Below are positions 1 to 11,900 of a stretch of DNA of 64,000 nt, one piece after another (the first letter of the stretch is position 1; each line of letters starts with the position of its first letter). Made by a program: the position numbers and the translations under genes. The DNA lies in contig NC_088311.1 in NCBI RefSeq assembly GCF_910592395.1, forward strand, positions 25,330,646 through 25,394,645, in the 5' to 3' direction. The notes beneath the pieces were generated by a model. It was not told where the DNA came from. It saw only the letters and a program-made list of their open reading frames with translations, and made no database searches. This DNA is from Lineus longissimus. Its lineage: Eukaryota; Nemertea; Pilidiophora; Heteronemertea; Lineidae.

Positions 1-755
1 CAACTTCGTAACGAGTCCGGAAATCAGAATGACATCAAAACGTCTAATGAATGGTTCAAACAAAATCATTAATCTAGAACTTATTGTGTTAATCATTTGC
101 TTTTTGCGGTAATTGGGCCGACAGGAACTTGAGGATGAATCAGTCGAGCCCCCAACCACACGACATCATCCAAGAATCAACCAACCAAGGATTTCATAAT
201 CATTTCAAATCAATAGTGCCAACTTTACCTCCAGGACAGAGGCGTATGTGGACAAGCCCAGACACAATACCAGCAAACCCCGCGGCAGGTTGTGCACACG
301 GCCCTTTGTTTTACCACGCAGTAGGAACCAGATGGGCCAACCATCCATACGTCACCACCTCTAAAGATGGCCACAGCACTCCTAATGACGATTGGATTAA
401 ATCACTCTGAATTCAGTTAACGTCATTAATTAATTGGTCTGGGGTTCATTAAACGTGCCACTCTCATCAAGACATGCTATGAGGAAATCTTTTATTCTGT
501 CTCCGTAAGAATCGTTTATGCTTCACCCGAAGGTGATATTTGAATCGGCTTCTTTAACTTTGAGAAATCTCAAATTGCCATCTGAGAATGATGCATACAT
601 TGGGTAGAGTTGTTTTGTTCTTTAAGAATAAAGCAATGGCTACCTTTATGAGACAGAGAAAAACGTTACTTTAGATTCAATGATGTCTGAGTTGATTATA
701 AAGCTGATTGAACAATTATGTTAACCCAATGGCAAAGCTTCACAGAACATTCTGT

Positions 756-830
756 TGGGGAGTGTGGTCGCGTAGTGGTGAGAGGGCCGGATTCCTGACC
801 GAGAGGTTGTGGGTGAGAATCCAGCAAGGG
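756..830 (+). other. tRNA-promoter-like segment (possible SINE head)
   Basis: A-box-like TGGTCGCGTAGTGG (765-778) and B-box-like GTGGGTGAGAATCC (809-822) are spaced about as in a tRNA, with anticodon-arm-like pairing not obvious. The B box is mutated relative to GGTTCGAATCC, so it is not a functional tRNA gene. Confidence 0.45.
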
Positions 831-1311
831 GTTAACCGATGGTTAGCCTCTGAGGTTGTGATTGCCATTAGTCACTTGAGTGGTGACCCCTCACAATCAC
901 TTCAACCCCTCGCCATCGCTCCACCATGTTCAGACGCTAACACGACACGCAAACAAACCAAACGTGAATTCACCACATTTTCGTCTTTTTCAAAGAAAAT
1001 GAATTTACTTTCCGTGAAAACACGGCCAATTTCCCCATTGCAAGAAATGGTTGGCAACCGTCAAGTAGTCGGCAAACAAGATGGCGGCAGCGAGGATGGG
1101 GGATATCGGGTGTCTGTTTGCGGATCATGAATTAAACATTACAAGTCTAAAGAAGTTCATTCAACAATGTTCACCACTCCATACATTTGTGTGTTGGCTA
1201 ATGTCGCTTCTTGGCCACACCACAATACACTCAACACTACCACATTCAAATTAACCCATTGAGGCTGAAGTCACCTTGGTTGAAGAAAGGACTGAACAGA
1301 TTTCATTTTAT

Positions 1312-1575
1312 CTCTGTCAAAGGATCCCCAGGAGGATGCTGAATCTCTGTTAAAGGATCCCTGGGAGGATGCTGAATCTCTGTTAAAGGATCCCTGGGAG
1401 GATGCTGAATCTCTGTTAAAGGATCCCCAGGAGGATGCTGAATCTCTGTTAAAGGATCCCTGGGAGGATGCTGAATCTCTGTTAAAGGATCCCTGAGAGG
1501 ATGCTGAATCTCTGTCAAAGGATCCCCGGGAGGATGCTGAATCTCTGTCAAGATATCCCTGGGAGGATCCTGAAT
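1312..1575. repeat. Minisatellite, 33-bp unit, 8 copies
   Basis: Exactly eight 33-bp copies starting with CTCTGTYAAAGGATCC and ending GGATGCTGAAT, with a few substitutions; the last copy is the most diverged. Each of the first seven copies carries a BamHI-type GGATCC. Because 33 is a multiple of 3, the minus strand reads an 11-residue repeat (TEIQHPPGDPL), which I take as a by-product rather than a gene. Confidence 0.97.
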
Positions 1576-2347
1576 CGTTTTTTATCCAAAGCGTCAGGTC
1601 TGGATGGAGCGAACGTTTAGCTGTAAACTTTGTAGAGGCTTGTTGACTGTGGTAGGCAGGAAGGCTGAGCTACCCTCACACCACCCGCCTTCAACTCTAC
1701 ACTTCACTTTTTACCTGGATTAGAAACGATTTTGATGTTGACACGTTCTATGGATGATTCTCTCCAGCTGGTATCCATCACTGATTGATCAGGAAGTGGG
1801 GAGATCTCATCATCACATAGCACTAATTGGACCAAATCAACATGGTCCATCAACTGAACTGGGTCCAAGCAGTATAATCACTGGCCTTATCTGTTCTTGT
1901 TCCAAGACAAAAGGCACATCTTGACACAGCCTATGAACCATACCATTACATTATTTTATTGGTAAATGAGTGGATTTCAGATGTTTTGGCACATCCATAT
2001 GTTCAGGCTTTCTAAAAACTGATTCAAGTAGTTGAGAACATGGGTAGGAAGTGTAGCTCCTCCACTACACGGCATCATACTGCACTTGGTTTATACCAGA
2101 GTTGGAGAAAAAGTGTTGTGCTGTCATCTGAGAACATCTTGCTGTCAATCAGGCTGTCAGCCATCACCACTGTGTACCTGGTACATCTTCCTGATAGATC
2201 AGGTACATCTTCTTGAAAGCTTCAATGTATTATCGCCCTGCCAAGTCTGTGGTGGGTTATCAGTGGTAAAACATGCATCTCGTAGAGTTGGCCCAAGTAC
2301 GCTTAGTTTTACACTCGAGTTCCCAAAATTCCGAGAGCGGCCGCAGC

Positions 2348-2865
2348 GGACCATAGGCTGAGCATAAGCTTGAAGATACAGACCCTGTGGACCATAGGCT
2401 GAGCATAAGCTTGAAGATACAGACCCTGTGGACCATAGGCTGATCAAAGGCTTGAAGATACAGACTCTGTGGACCATAGGCTGAGCATAAGCTTGAAGAT
2501 ACAGACCCTGTGGACCATAGGCTGAGCATAAGCTTGAAGATACAGACCCTGTGGACCATAGGCTGAGCATAAGCTTGAAGATACAGACTCTGTGGACCAT
2601 AGGCTGAGCATAAGCTTGAAGATACAGATTCTGTGGACTATAGGCTGATCATAAGCTTGAAGATACAGACTCTGTGGACCATAGGCTGAGCATAAGCTTG
2701 AAGATACAGACCCTGTGGACCATAGGCTGAGCATAAGCTTGAAGATACAGACTCTGTGGACCATAGGCTGAGCATAAGCTTGAAGATACAGATTCTGTGG
2801 ACTATAGGCTGAGCATAAGCTTGAAGATACAGATTCTGTGGACTATAGGCTGAGCATAAGCTTGA
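2348..2865. repeat. Minisatellite, 41-bp unit, 12.6 copies
   Basis: The unit begins GGACCATAGGCTGAGCATAA and includes GCTTGAAGATACAGA. Variants (ACC/ATT before CTGTGG, ACCATA/ACTATA) are unevenly distributed along the array. All three minus-strand frames stay open across it because the unit lacks stop codons, which explains several overlapping open frames. Confidence 0.97.
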
Positions 2866-4647
2866 CATCAAGTAATTGACATCAAACTTGTATAAAATCA
2901 ACATTATGCAAAACGTTTTACCAATATTTCACACTTATCAAGCTTATCAACAACTCGTGAATATATAACTTTCACTTCTGACAACATAATAGTCAAGTAC
3001 TGAGGAAGCCTGGCATCATCTGACTGACACCTTCTCCGATGCCCAGGAGGTGACAGAGATACCGTTTCATCATTAACCACTCGTCCCCGGCATACAACAA
3101 GTATCAATACAGCGACACAAGCTTGATTCACCGTATCGCCAACCAATCGCTCCCACAGTTTTCAATCCCAGAAGCCTCGGGCAACACACTCAAACGTCTC
3201 TTTTACAGCAAATATAACAAGATAGTATTAATCGTGTTGAACACATATCGGTGCATTACCACAGATTTCAATGATAAAGCATTGTTGACTTGAAGAGTCC
3301 ATTTCAAATTTGGCCTCGAGCTTGAATCCATGTCCTGTTGATTTCAAATGGTGTTAAAAAGATCATCATTCTCCAAGCATATTGATAGAGATGATAATTA
3401 ATTAAGATTTAGAAGCCAATGAGAATTGCTTTCTGTTTAATACTTCACCATGGCTATTCTCAAAGGAAATGAGTCTTCAATTCATTCTGGTAAATACCAC
3501 AACAACTTGCACAACAACTCTGGACAATGTCTCGCTAACAACCCACACAAGATGTTACACATACTATAAACCCCTTTTCTAACATCAATCCCTGCTATAT
3601 ACCTGGATTGTATAGCATCCAATGTACTTTAGCTGTAGCCAGGAGGGAGCTGTAGCCAGGAGGAAGGACTGGTAAAGACTTGTTTATATGGCTGCTGGTA
3701 CATGTCAAGGAAAGATAAACTAACAATTAATAAAGTGGGCCATCAGAGGTGTGAAGTATTGATATGTTTATCATCAATCCTGTCTCTCCTTATGACATAT
3801 GATGATTTAGTAACAACCTGAGTCCATTCAAATACCTTTAAAATTCTGATGATTTGGGATCAGCAGTCCATTCCCTATAATCCTGGATTAAAAGTTTGAT
3901 TTATGGACTAGATTCAGGCAGTCTACTAAGCAGAGGTGCCAAGTATATATTATAACAGAAGTGCCACACATATCAGCAACTAATGAGGGGGGGGGGGCAG
4001 CCTATTGAGCAGTGCCAATGATCCTCCAATAAGCATTGTCAACTCTATCAGTGACCTCTGACCTCGTGACCTGGTTCAGTCTAGACTGATGACATAACTT
4101 CACAGACTCAGCAATGACATCATGTTTTCTCTGGAGGTTGATTAGCATTTCCTTGACAAATGCAGTGAACCCAGGAGGGTTTCCCAGTGGTTCCCACTAT
4201 AACCCAGCAACTGGTTTCACCTGACCCTTCCTTGACAACACTCTCCACAACAGGTGTGCCACAACAGGTGTGCAAGGAGAACCCTGCTGCTGAAGCATGT
4301 TGCCATAACAACAAATGGACAACACTCTCCAGAACAGGCATCAACAGATGGGGCTGCATTGGATACCTACAAGGACTTCTGGCCAGAACAGGTGTGTCAA
4401 GAAAGCAGATCATTGGAGGCTGTGACGAGGAAAACTTCTCGGACCTGAAAGTGACAAAGGCCCTCATCCACCACAAACAGATTATCCAACAAATCACCAC
4501 CAAGAAAGTGACAAAGACCTCACACTACAACAGTCCTTTGCAACAGCAGGTTGAGAAAGACAGGGCATGGTGCTTTTTACGGTCAATTATGACCATTTTC
4601 CCAAAGTTTTCTATAAAGGGGCACACACTAGCTCTGTAAAGAGTTGT

Positions 4648-4800
4648 CATTTTTGTAAATTTTGGTGAATTTTGGTAAATTTTTGTAAATTTTTGTAAAT
4701 TTTGTAAATTTCGGTTTTTTCTGTAATTTTTGTAATTTTTGAAAATTCTGAAAAATTTCAAAAATTACAAAAATTCTGAAAAATTTCAAAAATTTTTCAG
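4648..4800. repeat. A/T-rich low-complexity block
   Basis: Runs of TTTTGTAAATTT-type motifs followed by AAAATTTCAAAAATT. It creates Phe/Asn/Lys-rich spurious minus-strand frames. Confidence 0.85.
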
Positions 4801-5686
4801 GAGCTGACTGAAAGTTCCTGGAGATCATTTTTGAGTAATTTTCGGCAAAACAGGTGTGCCCAGGTGACATGGACACCACTCTCCGAACAGTGGGCAAGGA
4901 AAACTCCCCCAGGAGAATGTCACCAAGTCACCCCTCAAGTGAAATGGACAACCCCAACTGTTGAAAACTGGAGACAGATTTGTATAGTTCTTACATACCC
5001 AAACAATTAAGATTTCAATTAAGATTAAGTTTACAGCACATGAGTATTATTTGGTTTGACATGTGGCCGGCCCAGTTTGAGGCTGCAGTGTTCTCTGAAT
5101 AAACAAACAATTGATCAATGGTACTATATGGAGATGGTGGGAGATAAGGTGCAGCTATTGACATGTTTACATCAATATTATGGGCTGCTAGCAACATGTG
5201 CTGAGAAAGGCACATCATACAACCTTGCCAGAACCCCCTGTACAAACCATATAGAAAACTCTTTACAAAATTATGCTTGAACCAGTTTATTTTTACTCCA
5301 TTGCAAGTTTGGCCCAGAAAGCTGTGCATTTTCATAAGAAGCTATACATTCATGCAGACAGAACTTTGTCAAAGTAACTTGGAATGGAATCTATAAGGAT
5401 TTGCAGAGCATCTTGTACATTTCACACATGCACTCGAATGCAGAAGAACAGGGTGATGAAACCACGACCTGATGGCTTTGACACCACTTCTCACTTGTAT
5501 TTGATTGCTATCAATGAAAACAGACGATAAATTATCACCCAAAGTGGCGCTGCAGTTCACATCAATCAAACTACCATCTCACTCACTGCCAAGTCAGCAC
5601 AAAGATGGTGGCAGACTATGTTAGAGAACCTTCTTTTTATAACTTTAGCCAAGTTTAGAAATCACTTTGAAGCATGTGTCACTCTG

Positions 5687-5940
5687 GTGTCAACATGGCA
5701 TCGAGATTGAAACTAGCAACCCCATCAGTGACCAAGTCTGACAGGTCTGAACTATGGTTTTTGGCTGCATTACTAGGTCTGATTGAGTTAATGCATGAAT
5801 GATATAAAAGTGAGAAGTCAATCAGAGGATGACTAGAGTCACCATGGCAACTAGATTGTACCTAGCAACCACATTAGAGGCCTGAACCAATTAAGTTAAT
5901 GCATGAATGATAAAGTGAGAAGTCAATCAGATGATGAATA
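5687..5940. repeat. Diverged tandem duplication of about 100-150 bp
   Basis: Two copies share CATGGCA, ACTAGCAACC/CCTAGCAACC, GTTAATGCATGAATGAT and GTGAGAAGTCAATCAGA in the same order. The second copy has a small deletion in GATATAAAAGTGAG. They are old, diverged copies rather than a recent array. Confidence 0.8.
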
Positions 5941-8684
5941 TAAACACTTCTCCAACTATTGCTGGCCACTGTCAAGGGGCAAAGAACTCCAGCTGCTGTG
6001 AGATGATTACCTACAGCAGGGTGAGAGCTGAGAGTTTGCAGGAGTCACTTGTACAAAGGAACATGGCCAGCTAAAGGCTGAAGGAGTGTTGGACCAAATT
6101 ATATGTGGTGCCAACTGGGAGTTTAGAACAAGACAAGAACACTTTGTTGTGACTATAATCAGCGGGGTTGCCATCAGTTGAAGGGTGGAACTGGACCACT
6201 AGTCACTCTAACCACAAACTACACCAGCATAGTCCATCATGGTTTGAAAGAAGCTTGACTCACAGTAGTTTACTTAGTAAAGCAACACAACATTCACTTT
6301 TTTAATGATCATTAACGACATTCAGTTTTGATTTATTTCTGGTTTCTCTGCTCATGCGGGTGCTGCTCCGTTGCTACCTGCCAGGAAGAATCTCTGAGAG
6401 AATCACTGGGCCCAATTTAAAGAAAGTCAGAACACAGAAATAAAGAGGTTACAAGGCTTGGTAATGAGGCGAGGGAAAAACATAAAGTGGCTACACAGCG
6501 CCAACGAGAACCAGAGATGCCCACGATTCTTCCTACAGCATTGGTTTCAGTTCCAGCATCGTCCAGAAAAGAAGATGTTCCGCTAAAGTTTTTGAAGAAT
6601 CCATTTGCACTCCTTCATGGGGCGGGGCAATGGCTCATTCTGTTAGGGTCAGTGTGACCTACTTTCAGCTGTAAATAGGTCAAAGTCATAAAATAGCATG
6701 TTGCTCATCAATGAATCAGTGTCAACATCTGCATCCCGTTTCTAACAACATGATCAGGTTGGTCAGTCAAATGGTGTTCAAACACTGAGATGGTGACATT
6801 GGCTACATGTAGATTTCAGCAATCATATGATGTTCTTCATAATTTGGCAATAACTCCATATCAATATTCCCTAGGAATCTTGGTAAACCACACAGAAGCA
6901 GAAGAAGAGGAGAATGGGAGAGACTTGTGGCTGCTGCCGAGGTCTTGAACAAGAAGTCATTGGAGTCGTGCTGGAAGGTATAGTCACCAGGGGATGCTGC
7001 TTGCCACTTCACCTTAGTTTCCAAACTATTGCTGCTGGCTCCTCCCCCTCCTCTCCTATTGAGTTTTCAAACCTTTTGTGCATTATCACTGAACTTAACC
7101 CATATTCCCTACCAACAAAGTTGACATTGAATTAAATGTTCTCTAAACACATTCTGCTCAGTGTTGATAGAGAGTAAAACAGGGGAAGAAGAATAACATG
7201 AGTTTGTTTGGAGAGTCACAGGTCAGACTTGTGGCTGTCTACTGTTGGAGTCAGAATGCTTGCATCACTGCATAGTGAGAGGTTGCTAGACTCAAGATGC
7301 TGTGATAACGGTGTTAACCCCTTTATTTGTGGTTATTTGCATTTTAATGGGGCTCCATCCTGACTAATTGATATCTTTCACCACCAAGCCTCTGCTAACT
7401 TGGGAGGGATATTCCCCATTCAGGTCCTTTGCTCCAATCAAACCTTTCAAAAATAATCCCCCAAGTCAGTCGACAGTCAACGAATTCAGACCCCAAAAGT
7501 GTTGTGATGATTCTCTATACATCATCCACATCATAGCCTGAAATATAGCAGACTCCTCTGAGTCCTTTCATTCCAATCGTCCAAGATTTCCCCCAAGATC
7601 CCCAATAATAAAGGCGGATGATGAGTGTGTGTTCCTCTTGACGACCCCAAAGACATGGCCACTGATCCTGCCAGTCCTCATCAGTACTTTCAACCAACAA
7701 CATGCCTTTGCTGTTCTAATACGTAACCCAAAACCGGACAATTCATCGTGGAATCTCTCCATAAATGTTTGCATGTACTCATTAGGGCGAGCAAACGAGA
7801 GAATCATTAAGCGGCTTACATGATAAGCCGGAGTTTGTGCAAGACTTCTCTAGTCTTCTCCCTCCATTTAGAGATTTGTCGTGTTTTCTCAACGGTACCA
7901 GTGATCACCATTGTTCCTTCGATGAGGCGTCTCCGATTTCTTCATGAATATGCCATGAGAAACACTTGAGCCATCTTGGTGAAAAGAAATGTCTCGGGCA
8001 CATTTGGGAATTCATCTTGATTGTTTATCCACATTTTTCCACGAGAGCGCACTTTTGATATCGTTGGAGCTGAATTTGTCTTCGCGTCCTTTTGGAGCGA
8101 TTTTTGTAATAGATTGTGGATAATGAAAGGCGGCCATTCTTTAATTATCTTCACCTTTACGTAATCCCTTTCTTTATCTTAACCCTTTGGGGATGGCCTT
8201 TCAATGCGTCAAAACAGATTGTTCTTTAACTGCGAAGAGAATGACGTATTTCTCGCTGTGAATGCATAGAACTCTGCGATTGTGCGGAAAAACAAATACT
8301 CGGGAAGAGATGAATGTTATGTATGAAAGAGATTTGATGTTGAAATGAATAGTTTTTAACGTGGAGTCCTTTATCTATTGCACATATTTACTGCAACATA
8401 ATATGCTGACAGCATCTTGAAATCGCATTGCAAATGTTGAGCATGACAGAGCTAAACACATTGAGCCGTTGGTGTTGCTCTGGACCTGAATGGTTAGACA
8501 AGATGGTCAAAGACCCTGGCAAGATAACGGCATAACATGGCTGAGCCAGTGGAGTGAATCGAATCTTGAGATGCGACGGCCATTGCAGTTTAAAGCAGCT
8601 CTGAATGACTTCTCTCGCACTTAGAGTAAAATAATGATTCGGATCACAAAACGACATAAATCATGATATAAGATGTCTCCCTAC

Positions 8685-8908
8685 CTTTCCATATCGTTGT
8701 GCATAAGATCCTGTTAGTAGAGAGTGGAATATGATGATCGTCTCATCAAGGTCCCATATAAATACTCGTTCCAGGTCGTTCTCCGGCCCCGGGGACGGGT
8801 TGTTCTGTCGTCGTCCTCGCCCACCTCTGCCCCGCCCGCGTGGGCTACCATTTTCTGATTTCAGAGGCGGTGACGGACTCGGTACTGATGAGGAAAAGTT
8901 TGTGTCCA
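8685..8908 (-). CDS. eya: eya exon 9 (RG-rich linker and start of EYA phosphatase domain)
   Basis: A 224-bp exon with acceptor TGTATCGTTTCAG and a phase-0 donor (GGAAAG followed by GTAGGG). Residues 300-343 form a Ser/Pro-rich and then Arg/Gly-rich linker ([15 protein letters not shown], then PSPGPEND). Residues 344-373 start the EYA domain: [20 protein letters not shown] followed by [10 protein letters not shown]. The motif DLDET (D351, D353, T355) is the HAD catalytic motif I, the first Asp being the nucleophile in the family. The exon end after RYGK corresponds to the junction before DPPT in vertebrate EYA proteins. This is the decisive exon for gene identity; the catalytic residues are intact. 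Confidence 0.98.
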
Positions 8909-11900
8909 CTGAAACGATACACGAATTTGAATAGAGTTAATTGGTGCCTCCTTGGCATAGAAAAGGGTATATTTGAGAGTATATTTTCTGACCTTACATG
9001 AGGATGATTTGTGATGGAGATGACAATTATCTTGGAGCTGAGCTCCTATTCACACTGTGAAGAGCCATTATTCCCTTACGGACTTGCCAAAATAGAAATA
9101 GTCATATGTACCTGAAGGTAGAGCATGTGCTTTTGGGATTTCTGAAAAGATATAGGAATTATATAGCCGAAATGAGAAGAATATTCAATACAGCCGACAC
9201 GTGCAAGCATTCATTTCCTTTCAATTTACAGCATTCACCAATAAAACACAAACTGTACTTAATTCTTCATTGGAGCACACTTTTCATTGGAGCACACTTT
9301 TCATTGGAGCACACTTTTCATTGGAGCACACTTTTCATTGGAGCACACTTTTCATTGGAGCACACTTTTCATTGGAGCACACTTTTCATTGGAGCACACT
9401 TTTCATTGGAGCACACTTTTCATTGGAGCACACTTTTCATTGGAGCACACTTTTCATTGGAGCACACTTTTCATGATGGAATAAAATATGATATAGTGGA
9501 TTGTCATCTTCATCAAAACCTTTTTTCTGGTTGAAGAAATATTTCTCAACTTTTGTTTTGCTTTTCAAACATGCTGAATTCAAACAGGATGAAATAAAAG
9601 CTTTGTAAAATGATGAAGTGATTTCTGTCAATATCAGAGGCCAAATTGAACGTAAATTGAACAGACATTCAGTGAATGTAAACGAAGGAGTCCATCCAGG
9701 CAGACGTACCCGACGTCTGCACCCAACGTCTGCTTGAATAGACTCGCTAAGTCAACACCGTGGAAAAGGTGCAACTGATTGAACGAAAGTAAGAGGAAAT
9801 GACGAAAACCTTCCACAATAAAACCTCATCGGAACCTCTAAAGAAGCAGAGGAGTGAAATAGAATAGTTTGTGTACCGAGGCACAATAGACAGAAATTCT
9901 TTAAAGATGGCCGGAAATCAACAAAATGAACAGGAAAATAATTACTTCACAAACGTGTCAGCGCTCGTCAGAAGACAATGCATTAAGTTCATTGTGTTCT
10001 ACACAAGATTTCAGTAAACAAACAAATAAAAAAGATTCAGAGACTTTACACTGCTTCTGCAATCATTGTATGAGAGAATTATGAGTAGGCATTACACAGG
10101 AGAAGATTAATGCAACTATGAGAGGCATCCCCTGTGGAGCCTCAGGTTCGATGACCCCATTGATCAAACATATACTGCAATATTTGCTCCACCATCAGGT
10201 GTCAGGATCAAACAAACAACACGATGAATACAGCATTTCAGGGAGAAACTCAAAATAACCTGATGCCAGAAAGACAGAAGGAAGTATAGTATGCCCCCAT
10301 CCCAATAGATTAAGAGGGGTTTAAGCACTACCCAAGCAAGCCATGACTATAGGTTGTGATCTCAACCGAATGGTGGCCACTTTCCAATCGCAATCATACT
10401 TCATGCATTTCAGGCAATCTGGTCACTTAGGCGCAAAGAACTGCGAGATAGTTGTGTAAAGAAGTCACTGTATTTCCACTGAGATTCCCCCTGCTACACT
10501 TATAAAGGTGATGCAGAGAACCTTTTTATAATGAACACATATCGCATATCCACCTGTTGTATTTTTACAGCTCAGAAGTCATAACACCCGAACAAAAAGA
10601 AAAACACTCCAGCGTTTATTCTGACGTGTCAGATGGATATTTTAGAGAAAAATCTCCAATATTTTTAGACTACTCGTAAACATTTGTCTAACACTTGAAT
10701 AAATTGCCATGAAGGTCTTGATCCCCAAATAATGCAATGTGATACAGACGCCTGCATTGCAGTTAGCCTCGAGTGCATCGAGTGCCACGCCGGTCCCTGA
10801 ATCCAGGGCACTTCTTCAATATAACAGCAAACAAACATCTCTTAACTGTTTGTGCACACTTTCAAATGAATATCTGCAGCATCCCCCTACACAGGAATGC
10901 TGGAATTATCATATGCTGTAACCCGGCAATATCTCAAAACATGTCGCATTTTTATGAAAAAAAGCAAAAATGGAGCCTAACGTAAATCATTTCAAGCAAG
11001 GCATATTTGCCTCACTGTTTTGCTGATAATGTGTTCTTTGATTAAGGCTTGAATATAGCTACATAAGGCTAAGAAAGAACTAGAAGTTGTGTTGAAATAT
11101 TTATCAAGTTAGAGCACTTTCAACGAAATGTTTACTACCTAACTTGACCCAAGTTTCCAATGGATTGTATACAGTATTGAACAGTTCTGGTATTTCTATT
11201 TACGATGAAATATTCTCTAATCTCCGTGCCCTGTTCATGAGGAACTTGACAGATGCAAGTTAGCTTGGAGAGTGCGTAAGGAAATTGCAAGTACTGGTTG
11301 AATCGGTTATTCATTGTCGACAATATGAGAAGGATTATGAAGCATACTTCAAACCTCCAAGATGGGAGATTTATATTGTTAGTTGGGTAGTTGTGAGTAT
11401 GGCATAAGCGGCGGGGTTGGAATCAACTTAAGAACTTGGTACGATTGCGATTATAAGGATTGCTGACAGTTATTTAGACACTTTATTTGTTGATTTGCAT
11501 ACTTATCTGCTTTGTAGGCATCATAATGACAATCCTATGGTGCTACAGAGCATGCTGACCAATATGATCTATTTCAACAAAGTCAATTTGTAATTCTGAA
11601 TGAAATATTTTCAACTATCAAGATGAACTAATGCTACACAGTTCCCATGTCGCAAATGTTTGAAGAAACTTTTAATTTCAATGAACGTCATCACGAACGT
11701 CTTTGCAGAGATGTACCAAGTGCATTTCTTGCCTGTGAAGCAAACATTTAACAGAGAAAATAAGATGTCTGAACTCAGCCTCTTCAAATCAATGTAACCT
11801 CCCCACCAGGGAACGATTCGAAGCAATTTCACGATAATGACATCTCAGTGAATTTCAATTAAATTAGCGTGTGTAAACTCTATTGATGTTAATCACCGCG

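Larger units (their letters stand above)
1..8684 (-). other. eya: eya intron 9, partial (5' portion of intron; acceptor not in window)
   Basis: No continuation of the EYA domain (for example a MEEMIFNLADTHLFF-like or GVDWMRKLAF-like reading) was found on the minus strand here. The following exon is therefore outside the window, making this intron longer than 8.6 kb. The stretch holds minisatellites (1312-1575, 2348-2865), a tRNA-promoter-like segment (756-830), an A/T-rich block (4648-4800), a diverged duplication with an X-box motif (5687-5940), an 11-base G run (3987-3997) and otherwise unremarkable AT-rich DNA. Confidence 0.75.

Noticed and set aside
1303-1551. Minus-strand frame with an 11-residue repeat (TEIQHPPGDPL)
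   Set aside because: It coincides exactly with the 33-bp minisatellite. There is no signal peptide, splice support or flanking coding sequence, so the frame is open only because the unit lacks stops.
2199-2904. Several overlapping minus-strand repeat proteins (VHRVCIFKLMLSLWST type)
   Set aside because: The 41-bp unit is open in all three frames, producing the same peptide in different registers. This is a repeat artefact.
7515-8154. Minus-strand frames between 7.5 and 8.15 kb (for example LSFARPNEYMQTFMERFHDE)
   Set aside because: I considered a reverse-transcriptase fragment or an eya exon, but no catalytic motif, EYA match or paired splice sites were found.
8661-8684. Read-through of exon 9 into VGRHLIS and a stop
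   Set aside because: A consensus donor lies exactly at the conserved EYA exon boundary. Intron retention is possible but not supported by sequence.
9106-9534. Plus-strand [17 protein letters not shown] repeat frames
   Set aside because: They fall on the perfect 17-bp array, and all three frames give the same residues.
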